Positions 18,147 to 28,330 of a stretch of DNA of 64,000 bases are shown piece by piece (the stretch's first letter is position 1; each line of letters starts with the position of its first letter). Source of the stretch: Chloroflexota bacterium. Its GTDB lineage: Bacteria > Chloroflexota > Dehalococcoidia > Lucifugimonadales > Lucifugimonadaceae. The translations under genes and the position numbers were made by a program. The DNA lies in assembly GCA_027618835.1 (NCBI GenBank), contig JAQCHZ010000010.1:1-64000 (forward strand), given 5' to 3'. The notes under the pieces were generated by a model. That model did no database searches, had not been told where the DNA came from, and was given only the letters and a program-made list of their open reading frames with translations.

Positions 18147-18866
18147 TTAGCCGTCCCCTCGGGACAGAAGGGCATCGGCTAGCTCGGTGAAATTGAGCAC
18201 AGTGGAATCGGGCTTGTACATATCGTGAGTATCCTCGAACGGTAAATCGTATCGATTTACATACGCACCGCGCAGACCGCAGGTTCTCGCACCCATCACA
18301 TCGAACGAATTCGCCGAAACCATAATTAGCTCGCCAGGTTCCATATTGAGATTACGAGCAGCACGACGGTAAACCCCCGGCTTCGGCTTGAAGTAGCCCG
18401 CCTGTTCGACCGACATCACATCGTCGAAATCGTACTTAATACGGTTTTTTACGAGATGGTCGAGAAACCACGGGTTACCGTTTGAAAGTGCAATCAACTT
18501 GTACCGTTCACCGAGTCGATCAAGACCAGCAACGCACTCTGGAAACGGCGAAAGCTCCTGCCAACCCGCCATGAAAGTGTCGGTCTGCGCTGGCGTCGGA
18601 TCGAGCTTGTTCGCTCGGGCAACATAGTCGAACGCCTTCTGTACCGTTTCTAGGTATCCCGAGTGGCCAAGTTCAACCAATGTGTCCTGATACTGCTCGA
18701 TTCTCTGTCGGTACCGAAGCTGCTGCCACATCGCCGCGGGGTCGATATCTGAACCCCGACCGTCCAAGAATATTTTCAGATGCGGAGTAAGCGATCCGCC
18801 CAAATCAAGCACCGTCCCGAACAGATCAAACGTAAGTGCCTTGCAGTTCTCAAAAACAGGATTCAC
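18147..18866 (-). CDS. haloacid dehalogenase-type hydrolase (type II HAD)
   Basis: The 239-residue protein has all HAD motifs: motif I LTFDLFGTVLD with the nucleophile Asp near residue 14, motif II IALSNG, motif III Lys in YFKPKPGVYR, and motif IV MVSANSFDVMGA. This matches the 2-haloacid dehalogenase subclass; a phosphatase is the alternative. Its stop TAA directly abuts the GTG of the lipoprotein gene, indicating cotranscription. Confidence 0.85.
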   Translation of the reverse strand: MNPVFENCKALTFDLFGTVLDLGGSLTPHLKIFLDGRGSDIDPAAMWQQLRYRQRIEQYQDTLVELGHSGYLETVQKAFDYVARANKLDPTPAQTDTFMAGWQELSPFPECVAGLDRLGERYKLIALSNGNPWFLDHLVKNRIKYDFDDVMSVEQAGYFKPKPGVYRRAARNLNMEPGELIMVSANSFDVMGARTCGLRGAYVNRYDLPFEDTHDMYKPDSTVLNFTELADALLSRGDG

Positions 18867-19085
18867 TAGGATGCTCCGGGGTGTGTATACGGGTCGAGGG
18901 GATGATCGTCTGAATGCGAATTACTAGCCTACCGTGAAAAATCGAAACTTTCGCGACTAACAAACCGCACAAATTACCCTCTTCCCGACCGTAGCAAATC
19001 GGAGCGGAGGTACCTAGAACCTAGGCGTAGCGACTAACTGCCATCAGCATTAATAGTTCGAACGCCGATCAACGATGATACGAGT

Positions 19086-19367
19086 ATGGCTTATCACGTT
19101 TACATTCTCGCCAGCCGATAAAGAACTTTGTACACAGGCGTTACTTCGAACTTGGGACTTCGACTTAGCCAGCATGCAGAAGGCCACGGATCGAAATTTG
19201 CGAAGAAGTACAACGTAAATCGATTGGTGTTTGCCAAGGAAGCTGTATCCCGTATGGAAGCTGTCAGCCGAGAGAAGCAAATAAAACCTTGGCGAAGAGA
19301 AAAGAAAATCGCTCTCATTGAGTCAGTCAATCCGAAGTGGGTCGATATGACAAATACAGCTCGTTAA
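19086..19367 (+). pseudogene. GIY-YIG nuclease domain gene with an in-frame TAA
   Basis: From ATG 19086 the frame gives MAYHVYILASR, then TAA at 19119-19121, then RTLYTGVTSNLGLRLSQH and on to the stop at 19365. VYIL and LYTGV are the two halves of the GIY-YIG catalytic motif of small UvrC/URI-like endonucleases, and RxxxH and E residues follow. The nonsense codon falls between the halves. A TTG at 19128 opens the distal 79 codons, but they would lack the first strand. It is a recent pseudogene or carries a read error. Confidence 0.8.
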
Positions 19368-19475
19368 GCGAACATCTCGTGACCAGAGATGGCCTTCGTA
19401 ATGTCCCATATCCCTCCGCTCCGCTTTGCTGCGGTCGGGAAGAGGGGCCACCCCCCCCTGGACCCTCACGCGCCC

Positions 19476-19508
19476 AAAAAAACAAAAACCCCGGGCGTAT
19501 ACCCGGGG
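19476..19508 (-). terminator. Rho-independent terminator of the E1 genes
   Basis: A 7-bp GC stem, CCCCGGG and CCCGGGG (19489-19495 and 19502-19508) with a 6-nt loop, is followed on the minus strand by a T-rich tract (19476-19488). It lies about 40 bp beyond the E1 beta stop. Upstream bases 19400-19470 are G/C-rich and hold a degenerate repeat. Confidence 0.8.
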
Positions 19509-19550
19509 CTTCTATCACTACTGATTTCTTAGAAATCGTGCCAACGGCAC

Positions 19551-20537
19551 CTAGCTCTCGAGCGTGCGCTTTACTGCTGCGATGATCTTAGGCGTATCTG
19601 GGTACACAAGCTTCTCAAGGGCAGGTGCGTACGGGATGTGAACCTGTTCCGAAGCCACCTTCTGGATCGGCGCCTGAAGAGACCAGAAGCCTTCTTCAGA
19701 TACGATCGAAGCAATCTCCGAAGCCGCACTGCAAACCTTGTGAGCAGGATCGGCAATCACAAGTCGACCTGTCTTCTCGACAGATTCCAGAATCGACTTC
19801 TTGTCCAGCGGAACCAGAGTTCGCGGGTCGACTACCTCAACCGAAATACCCTCTGCGGCCAACTGATCAGCTGCTGCAATCGCATGGTTCACTGAACCAC
19901 CAATCGCAACGATCGTGCAATCTGTACCTTCTCGGAAAATTCGAGCCTCACCAAACGGAACCAACAACTCTTCGCCCGGAAGCTCTGAATTGTCTGGAAC
20001 TTCGCCTCTCATACCGAAAAGCGTGCCATCTTCGAACACGATAGTTGGGTCATCGTCACGAATCGCCGTCTTGAGCAGGCCTTTCATATCGGCCGGGTTC
20101 GACGGAACGATGATCTTGATTCCAGGCATGTTCATAAACATCGGGTACGAACGATCGGAGTGATGAGCCGCTGCCCCACCACCGTAGAACATCGATGCTC
20201 TGAATACGACTGGAAGCGTTGCCTGCCCACCGAACATGTACCGCATCTTGGCGGCCTGAGAGACGAGCTGGTCCATTGCGACCCACATGAAGCTAGTCAG
20301 GGTCTCCACTACCGGGCGCATGCCCACCAGCGATGAACCAATTGCTGCTCCAAAGAAACCCTCTTCGGAAAGCGGAGTATCGAGAACTCGCTTTTCACCG
20401 AACTCACTTAGGAGATCGGCTGTCGCTCCATAAATAGCTCGACGAATGTCCTCACCCAAGATGTAAACGCTTTCGTCGCGTCTCATCTCTTCCTGAATTG
20501 CCTGATTAATTGCTTCTAAAAATACGGTCTGCGCCAT
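19551..20537 (-). CDS. 2-oxoacid/acetoin dehydrogenase E1 component, beta subunit
   Basis: The 328-residue protein matches transketolase-type E1 beta subunits: ESVYILGEDIRRAIYG, LSEEGFFGAAIGSSLVGMRPVVE, AAAHHSDRSYPMFMNMPGIKIIVPSNP and VVDPRTLVPLDKKSI. Glu29-Asp30 in the GED motif contact TPP. It pairs with the alpha subunit gene 58 bp upstream to form the TPP-dependent decarboxylase of the complex. Substrate may be pyruvate, acetoin or a branched-chain oxoacid; the AcoX-like neighbour favours acetoin. Confidence 0.9.
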   Translation of the reverse strand: MAQTVFLEAINQAIQEEMRRDESVYILGEDIRRAIYGATADLLSEFGEKRVLDTPLSEEGFFGAAIGSSLVGMRPVVETLTSFMWVAMDQLVSQAAKMRYMFGGQATLPVVFRASMFYGGGAAAHHSDRSYPMFMNMPGIKIIVPSNPADMKGLLKTAIRDDDPTIVFEDGTLFGMRGEVPDNSELPGEELLVPFGEARIFREGTDCTIVAIGGSVNHAIAAADQLAAEGISVEVVDPRTLVPLDKKSILESVEKTGRLVIADPAHKVCSAASEIASIVSEEGFWSLQAPIQKVASEQVHIPYAPALEKLVYPDTPKIIAAVKRTLES

Positions 20538-20595
20538 TTTGATCTATTACCTGTGAACTGAGAAATACTTTTTGAAAAATGAGTAAAAAGTTGGT

Positions 20596-21585
20596 CTACG
20601 GCTGTGGAATTGGATTCGCCCACATGTCCTCAAACAGAGCTTTTGGCTCTGGGAACGGACTGTTTCGAGCGAAGTCGGTGGCTCTTTCGACCTCTGCTAC
20701 CGTCTCAGCGTTTATCGCATCGCACTCCTCACGAGTAGCGATTCCCTGCGAAGTCAGAGTCTTCTCAAGAATGTCGAGCGGGTCGCGTTTACGCCACTCG
20801 GCAATTTCTGCCTCATCGCGGTACGCACCACGAGCCACTCGGCCAAGACCCAGAGAGTGCTCTTCAAATCGGTAGGTCAAGCCCTCGATCAAAGTCGGGC
20901 CCTCACCAGCTCTTGCTCGTGCAACAGCAGCAGCAGTCGCCTCGTACATCGCAATAACGTCCTGCCCGTCAACAAGCATTCCCGGCATGTTGTACGCCGA
21001 AGCTCGGTCGGAAACGTGATCTACAGCCACCGTTTCGGCGTAAGAAGTAGTCACGGCGTACTGGTTGTTCTCACAAAGGAAAATAACTGGAAGTTTCCAT
21101 ATCGAAGCGAGGTTCATCGATTCGTGCAGAGCGCCCTGGTTAGAAGCCCCGTCACCGAAGAACGCCATCGAAACAAATTTATCGCCCCGAATGTGTGCAG
21201 CAAGAGCTGCGCCAACGGCGACGGGAACTGACGAGCCAAGAATGCCCGATTCACCAAGAATGCCGATCGAATAGTCGGCTAGGTGCATCGATCCGCCCTT
21301 GCCCTTGCAGTAGCCATCGACTCGTCCGTAGAGCTCGGCCATCGCCTTGTCGACTCGACCGCCCTTAGCGATTGGGTGTCCGTGTGAACGGTGGTTGCCG
21401 GTAATGTAGTCGGTGTCTTCCAAAGCGGCACAGGCCCCAACGGCAACGGCTTCCTCACCGATATAAGGGTGAGCAGCTCCACTGAATTCACCGGCACTGT
21501 GAACTTCCATAACTTTCAATTCGAAGTTTCGAATCATCCACATTCGGCGAAGCATCAGCAATAACAGATCGCGGTCGATTTCCAC
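20596..21585 (-). CDS. 2-oxoacid/acetoin dehydrogenase E1 component, alpha subunit
   Basis: The 329-residue protein has the TPP-binding motif GDGASNQG(x)17CENNQYA near residue 145-175, NHRSHGHPIAKG, and GGSMHLADYSIG, all typical of E1 alpha. It is the first gene of the E1 pair. E2 and the AcoX-like gene follow 3 kb downstream after two unrelated genes. A lipoamide dehydrogenase must come from elsewhere. Confidence 0.92.
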   Translation of the reverse strand: MEIDRDLLLLMLRRMWMIRNFELKVMEVHSAGEFSGAAHPYIGEEAVAVGACAALEDTDYITGNHRSHGHPIAKGGRVDKAMAELYGRVDGYCKGKGGSMHLADYSIGILGESGILGSSVPVAVGAALAAHIRGDKFVSMAFFGDGASNQGALHESMNLASIWKLPVIFLCENNQYAVTTSYAETVAVDHVSDRASAYNMPGMLVDGQDVIAMYEATAAAVARARAGEGPTLIEGLTYRFEEHSLGLGRVARGAYRDEAEIAEWRKRDPLDILEKTLTSQGIATREECDAINAETVAEVERATDFARNSPFPEPKALFEDMWANPIPQP

Positions 21586-21761
21586 GGTTAACCCTCGAAT
21601 TTCTTAGGCACAGCAGGCTGCTTCATTTAGATTCACGCAGCTGCAGCTTCATTCATAAATCAATACATAATCCGGGGAAACAACGCTTTCAGGGGAACAG
21701 AGCGCTTCACTCGAATGGCGAGATTATAGACCCGCTTGATCGTCAGGTCTGCCTAGTTTCA

Positions 21762-22058
21762 TCATGCAATCGCAGCAAACACAACCGCTACTACAAGCGC
21801 CATGTTGAACAGAACGACTAAGACGTATTTAGCTATGAACGATCGTTTTGAAGTCTTATGCCGAAACCTGCGCATAGCCCAAATACCGCCGGGGCACCCA
21901 CCAACTAGAGCCCAAACTAGAAGGGTCGACTCTTTAATTCGCCATTGATCCTTCTTCGCACGGCGCTTATCCCACCAGATAGCGATAAGCGATCCGACGT
22001 TTAGAACCAACAGCGCTGCAACGATAAAAAGTACGAATTGTTGGGTCGAAATATCCAC
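21762..22058 (-). CDS. DUF1294-family small membrane protein
   Basis: The 98-residue protein has a TM helix near residues 7-27, the conserved cytoplasmic motif WWDKRRAKKDQWRIKESTLL, a second hydrophobic stretch LVGGCPGGIWAMRRFRHKTSK, and a C-terminal TM helix. This is the DUF1294 pattern. The function is unknown. It diverges from gyrB. Confidence 0.85.
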   Translation of the reverse strand: MDISTQQFVLFIVAALLVLNVGSLIAIWWDKRRAKKDQWRIKESTLLVWALVGGCPGGIWAMRRFRHKTSKRSFIAKYVLVVLFNMALVVAVVFAAIA

Positions 22059-22163
22059 TGTTAATCCAATGCAAAAGAAAGCCGGAGCACGAGCAACCGA
22101 AATACGGGTCGATTTTATACTGTCGTCATACTTGGCTCAAACTGGGCGAACACTGCCTAAAAA

Positions 22164-22200
22164 TGGTAGAATTACGCTCTCGTTTACAGGTTATGTAAAC
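22164..22200 (+). promoter_or_regulatory. extended -10 promoter and operator-like dyad upstream of gyrB
   Basis: TGG followed by TAGAAT (22164-22172) resembles an extended -10 element. A perfect 7-bp inverted repeat, GTTTACA and TGTAAAC with a 5-nt spacer (22182-22200), would cover the transcription start. It lies about 145 bp before the gyrB ATG. No good -35 is visible. Confidence 0.35.
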
Positions 22201-22219
22201 CCACGCGAATCAATCCTGA

Positions 22220-24856
<2,637 letters not shown>

Positions 24857-24865
24857 TCGCTGGTT

Positions 24866-24951
24866 CTCCCTCCCAGAGTGGGAGGGAGTTAGAGGGTGGG
24901 AGATTGCGACGCGGAGCCGAGTCATCCGATGACGACCGCGACTAACGAGAC
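24866..24951. repeat. dispersed repeat family A, copy 1
   Basis: A 10-bp perfect hairpin (CTCCCTCCCA, 3-nt loop) is followed by a GC-rich segment and the 13-bp palindrome GTCATCCGATGAC at 24921-24933, then GACCGCGACTAACGAGA. Here it lies between the convergent gyrB and pyrE genes, where the hairpin could also help end transcription. Confidence 0.75.
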
Positions 24952-24966
24952 TGCGCCCCCGGCACC

Positions 24967-25566
24967 CTAAACCGCGATCGTAATCTTGCCGTCGGGAGTC
25001 GACTCCCACAATTTGAAGAACGGTATACCCCGACGTTTGACCTCGGCTTCTCCGCCCTGACGGCGATCAAGTATCGCCATAGAACAACCTCACAACCGGT
25101 CGCCTCTTACAGCATCGATCGCCGGAAACAGCGACTCGCCAGTCGAGATGGTGTCGTCACAAGCAGCGACCTTCATTCCCGGGATGAGATTGCCTTCAAT
25201 CTGTTTAGCGGCACCATGCTCTCCCCGTTCAGGTCGAACAAAGAAACCCACACGCCTTTTTTTATCAATGTGTGAGCGCAACGCCAACGCACCAACTATT
25301 GGCTGGGCTTCAACGGTCGATCCTCCGAATGCATCTGCTCCGACAAAATCCATCGCAATGCTGAATGCACGTGAGATCAGATCTGCACCCTCAGGATCGG
25401 TCGAAAGCAATTGGCCATCAAAGTAGTAGGAACTCTTCTGACCCGACGACAACGTGTAATCGCGAAAGCGCAGCGAATCAAGCTCCATGGCCCGGTCGTA
25501 CAGGCGACTTGCAATACGGCTGAGGTCAGTTCCGTTGGTCATACCGGCAAGTTCTTGATTAACCAT
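24967..25566 (-). pseudogene. pyrE: orotate phosphoribosyltransferase gene with an internal lesion
   Basis: The protein starts at ATG 25566, which overlaps the nadD stop and has AAGGA upstream. OPRT motifs are present: SSYYFDGQLLSTDP, FFVRPERGEHG and the PRPP loop VAACDDTISTGESL. After AVRGDRL a TGA appears at 25090-25092, yet the same frame continues for 40 codons as MAILDRRQGGEAEVKRRG and ends at 24967. Around the TGA, the +1 frame reads GCEVVL, exactly the expected family text, so two compensating indels (one extra base, one missing base) explain it better than recoding. This enzyme makes OMP in pyrimidine synthesis; a loss would be serious unless another copy exists. Confidence 0.75.
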
Positions 25567-26170
25567 ATATTCCTTGCTTTTCAATGAACTCAGCCACTGG
25601 TGCTGAAATCAAGTCCCCAACAACTCGATTGTCTGAAAGTAAGCCCCGCACGCGGGTTGCCGAAATGTCGATCATCGGTCCCTGAATGTACTTTGCCCCG
25701 ATCGCTGGGTGTGATGCGTCCAAAGCGTGGATCTGTAGATTCTGGCCTGGACGTCCCACAGCAACGATAGTAGCCAGCGCCGGTATCCGATCGCCGTCTT
25801 TCCATCGATCCATCGATAGCGCGGAGTCTGAACCAACGATCAGGAACAATGTAGCCAATTCGCCAAGTTCGGCTCGCAAGTCGTTAAGCGTATCGACCGT
25901 ATATGTCGATCCCTCGCGCCGGATATCGATATCGGAGGCCGAAAAACTTGGCACGCCCGAAACAGCAAGTTCGACCATCCTCAGACGATCGCTGGCAGAA
26001 GCAACAGGTGGCTTATCACGCAACCATTGGTCGGAAGTAACGACAAACAACACTTGGTCGAGATCAAGTTCATCACGAACAGCCAACGCTACCGCCAAAT
26101 GCCCGTTGTGGATTGGATCGAACGTGCCGCCAAACACGCCCACTCGCTTGGTGATGCGTGAAGTAGACAT
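25559..26170 (-). CDS. nadD: nicotinate-nucleotide adenylyltransferase
   Basis: The 203-residue enzyme makes deamido-NAD from nicotinate mononucleotide and ATP. The nucleotidyltransferase motif VGVFGGTFDPIHNGHL opens the protein, and ISATRVRGLLSDNR lies near the C terminus. The ATG at 26168-26170 overlaps the obgE stop as TAATG, so I choose it over the upstream frame start. It is the middle gene of obgE-nadD-pyrE, with overlaps on both sides. Confidence 0.93.
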   Translation of the reverse strand: MSTSRITKRVGVFGGTFDPIHNGHLAVALAVRDELDLDQVLFVVTSDQWLRDKPPVASASDRLRMVELAVSGVPSFSASDIDIRREGSTYTVDTLNDLRAELGELATLFLIVGSDSALSMDRWKDGDRIPALATIVAVGRPGQNLQIHALDASHPAIGAKYIQGPMIDISATRVRGLLSDNRVVGDLISAPVAEFIEKQGIYG

Positions 26171-27459
26171 TAGTCCCAGTCGAACTCCCAATTACCGATC
26201 AACACCGTGTCGCCCGATTCTAAGCCGGCAGTTTTAAGCGCTTTGGTAACTTTCAACTGGTCGAGACGTCGGTGAAACTGCAATCGAGCTTCGTGCGAGT
26301 CTAAGTTGCTGCCCTTAGCCAGACGGACCGCTTTGGCATGAACGATTCGTAGTTGGCCATCGGATTCTCGAACCACAACTTCTGTAGATTTTCTTACAAC
26401 CGGTCGAAGCACCGGGATCTCTTCTTCGGGGACTTCTGAAACCGGGGGCTCGTTCTCGTACGACGATCTTAGCAAGTGGAACATCGCCTGCTTTAGTTCG
26501 TCGAGACCATCGTAGGTCGCGGCCGATACAAAGAAAGTTTCGGAATGAAGTCCGTCGAAATCTTTGAGAGATTCTTTGATTTCATCGATCAAAACCGACA
26601 CTTCATCGAGGTCAAGTTTGTTTATCGCCAGAATCTGAGGCTTCTTTGCAAGCTCAGGATCAAACTGAGTAATCTCTGAGTTGATCGCCTTGATCCGACC
26701 CGGAACATCGTCTTCACTGCCGTCGACAACGTGAACAAGCACTCGCGTTCGTTGAACGTGCTTCAGAAATTCGTCACCTAATCCAACGCCTGAGTGAGCA
26801 CCTTCGATCAATCCAGGAATATCGACCGCAACAAACGCTTGCGTACCCGCCTCAACCACACCCAGCACCGGTTCAAGCGTAGTGAACGGGTAATCAGCTA
26901 CTTTAGGTCGAGCTGCGCTGATAGCGGTCAGTATGCTCGATTTGCCGGCGTTCGGCATACCGATCAGACCAACATCAGCAAGAAGCTTAAGATTCAGGCG
27001 AACTCGACGTATCTCACCATCGCCCCCAGCTTCAGCCAGAAGTGGTTCCTGATGAGTAGCTGTTACGAAGTGAGCATTGCCCCATCCACCACGACCACCT
27101 TCAGCGACAATCATCCGCTGTCCATGCTGACTCAAATCGCCTATCAGCTCTTTATCTTCAGCATCTTCCCAGAGCCAAACCTCAGTCCCTACCGGAACCG
27201 AGACTTCAACACTTTCACCTTGGGCACCATTTCGAACATGGCCATCCCCCTTGGTGCCATTTTTCGCAATGAAATGAGGTTGCCAGTGAAACTTAGTAAG
27301 GGTGTTGATCGCTTTATCAGCAACCAGAATTACGTCTCCGCCGTGACCACCGTCACCACCACCTGGTCCGCCTCGCGGAAGAAGTGCCTCTCGAATGAAA
27401 GCCACGAGTCCATGTCCACCGTTTCCGGCGCGCACTTCTATTACTGCAGAATCTAACAT
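26170..27459 (-). CDS. obgE: GTPase Obg/CgtA
   Basis: The 429-residue ribosome-associated GTPase has the glycine-rich Obg fold (AGNGGHGLVAFIRE, GGPGGGDGGHGG), the G domain (GMPNAGKSSILTAIS, DIPGLIEGAHSGVGLG, NKLDLDE) and the C-terminal OCT domain ending LIGNWEFDW. It assists 50S assembly. Its start codon overlaps a DnaA box at the edge of the oriC region, so initiation complexes and obgE transcription may interfere. Confidence 0.95.
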   Translation of the reverse strand: MLDSAVIEVRAGNGGHGLVAFIREALLPRGGPGGGDGGHGGDVILVADKAINTLTKFHWQPHFIAKNGTKGDGHVRNGAQGESVEVSVPVGTEVWLWEDAEDKELIGDLSQHGQRMIVAEGGRGGWGNAHFVTATHQEPLLAEAGGDGEIRRVRLNLKLLADVGLIGMPNAGKSSILTAISAARPKVADYPFTTLEPVLGVVEAGTQAFVAVDIPGLIEGAHSGVGLGDEFLKHVQRTRVLVHVVDGSEDDVPGRIKAINSEITQFDPELAKKPQILAINKLDLDEVSVLIDEIKESLKDFDGLHSETFFVSAATYDGLDELKQAMFHLLRSSYENEPPVSEVPEEEIPVLRPVVRKSTEVVVRESDGQLRIVHAKAVRLAKGSNLDSHEARLQFHRRLDQLKVTKALKTAGLESGDTVLIGNWEFDWD

Positions 27460-27783
27460 GTGTATAACCGGATCAATTAAATCTTCTATTTAGTTAATCT
27501 TCATATCAGTAAGCATTGTTGATATGTGAATAACACTCTTACTTTGAGTATAAAGCTACTGTTGAGAAACGGTTGGTAACGAAAGATGAACTCAGGAAAT
27601 TCTTTGTTGGTAACTAATCATCTGTTGAATAAGTTTTTGTAAATATAATTCATCACTTATTGGTCGAAAACCATTTCAGGATATTTGTCTACTTACCAAG
27701 AGAGTCGTAAGAATTTATTCACAAGATACACAGAAACTTATTCGACGATTTAGCAGTTATTCACAACGCAAATTCGATCTGAA
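27459..27783. other. oriC: probable chromosomal replication origin (oriC)
   Basis: The AT-rich region between obgE and dnaA holds four exact matches to the DnaA box TTATNCACA: 27459-27467 (minus), 27525-27533 (minus), 27715-27723 (plus) and 27757-27765 (plus). The two outer pairs point toward each other, and the two plus boxes are 42 bp apart, four helical turns. A weaker box, TTATTCGAC, is at 27738. Between them lies an A/T-rich stretch (27600-27720) suitable for unwinding. Together with dnaA at 28331 and gyrB nearby this strongly suggests oriC. Confidence 0.85.
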
Positions 27784-28201
27784 TTATAAGATATCCATAT
27801 CGCCCGGAGAATATCCGAGTTTTGTGAGCATCATCGCTACTTCACTTCGGTGCTGAGTACCGTGATTAACCACGTGAATCATCATCTCACACAGGATTGT
27901 CCTATTGCCCCTTCCGTCAGGAAACGCACGCTTGTACGGTCGATTCAGCTGATCATTAGACGTTATAGATCTGACACATTTATAAACTTTTGTATCGACT
28001 GATTCCCAGTAAATGCGGATGTTTTCAGGATCAGGGAAGTCGCTAGATTTGCGTTATTTGAGTTGCTGCTCTGATCGATGGCTGCCCAACGACGATCACA
28101 TCGATGAAGCCGCGATCGGAAACCTATGAACTTACTTTGAACAGATGATTATTCGACTCTCGCTGATACGCATACAGGCGTTCCACGGCATCGACAAACA
28201 T
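27784..28201 (-). pseudogene. remnant of a DinB/DUF664-family gene
   Basis: On the minus strand the C-terminal text HVVNHGTQHRSEVAMMLT and LGYSPGDMDIL, ending at TAA 27784-27786, matches DinB-fold proteins; the HxxxHxxH-type ligands are visible. The N-terminal text MFVDAVERLYAYQRESNNHLF starts at 28201 in another frame. The middle, which should contain the rest of the four-helix bundle, is short and frameshifted. It lies between oriC and dnaA. The sequence from 28202 to 28330 shows nothing recognisable. Confidence 0.65.
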
Positions 28202-28330
28202 AGATGAATAAGCCCTTCAAAGCGCTACAGACGTCTAGCCCTAGAGTCTTAGCTTGTCCGGTTCATCAGTAAACACCTAATGTCATAACAAGTCAGAATA
28301 AGGGAGCAACGATCGATATAACTCGGATAT

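Noticed and set aside
22189-22202. 12-bp identity between the gyrB leader and the terminator arm at 2470
   Set aside because: GTAAACCCACGC is short and its contexts differ; chance is likely.
25090-25092. TGA in pyrE as selenocysteine (followed by Gly-Cys)
   Set aside because: The +1 frame through this stretch spells the expected OPRT text, so compensating indels explain it better.
26794-27456. 220-codon plus-strand open frame opposite obgE
   Set aside because: It is antisense to a conserved GTPase gene and has no recognisable domain; typical shadow frame.
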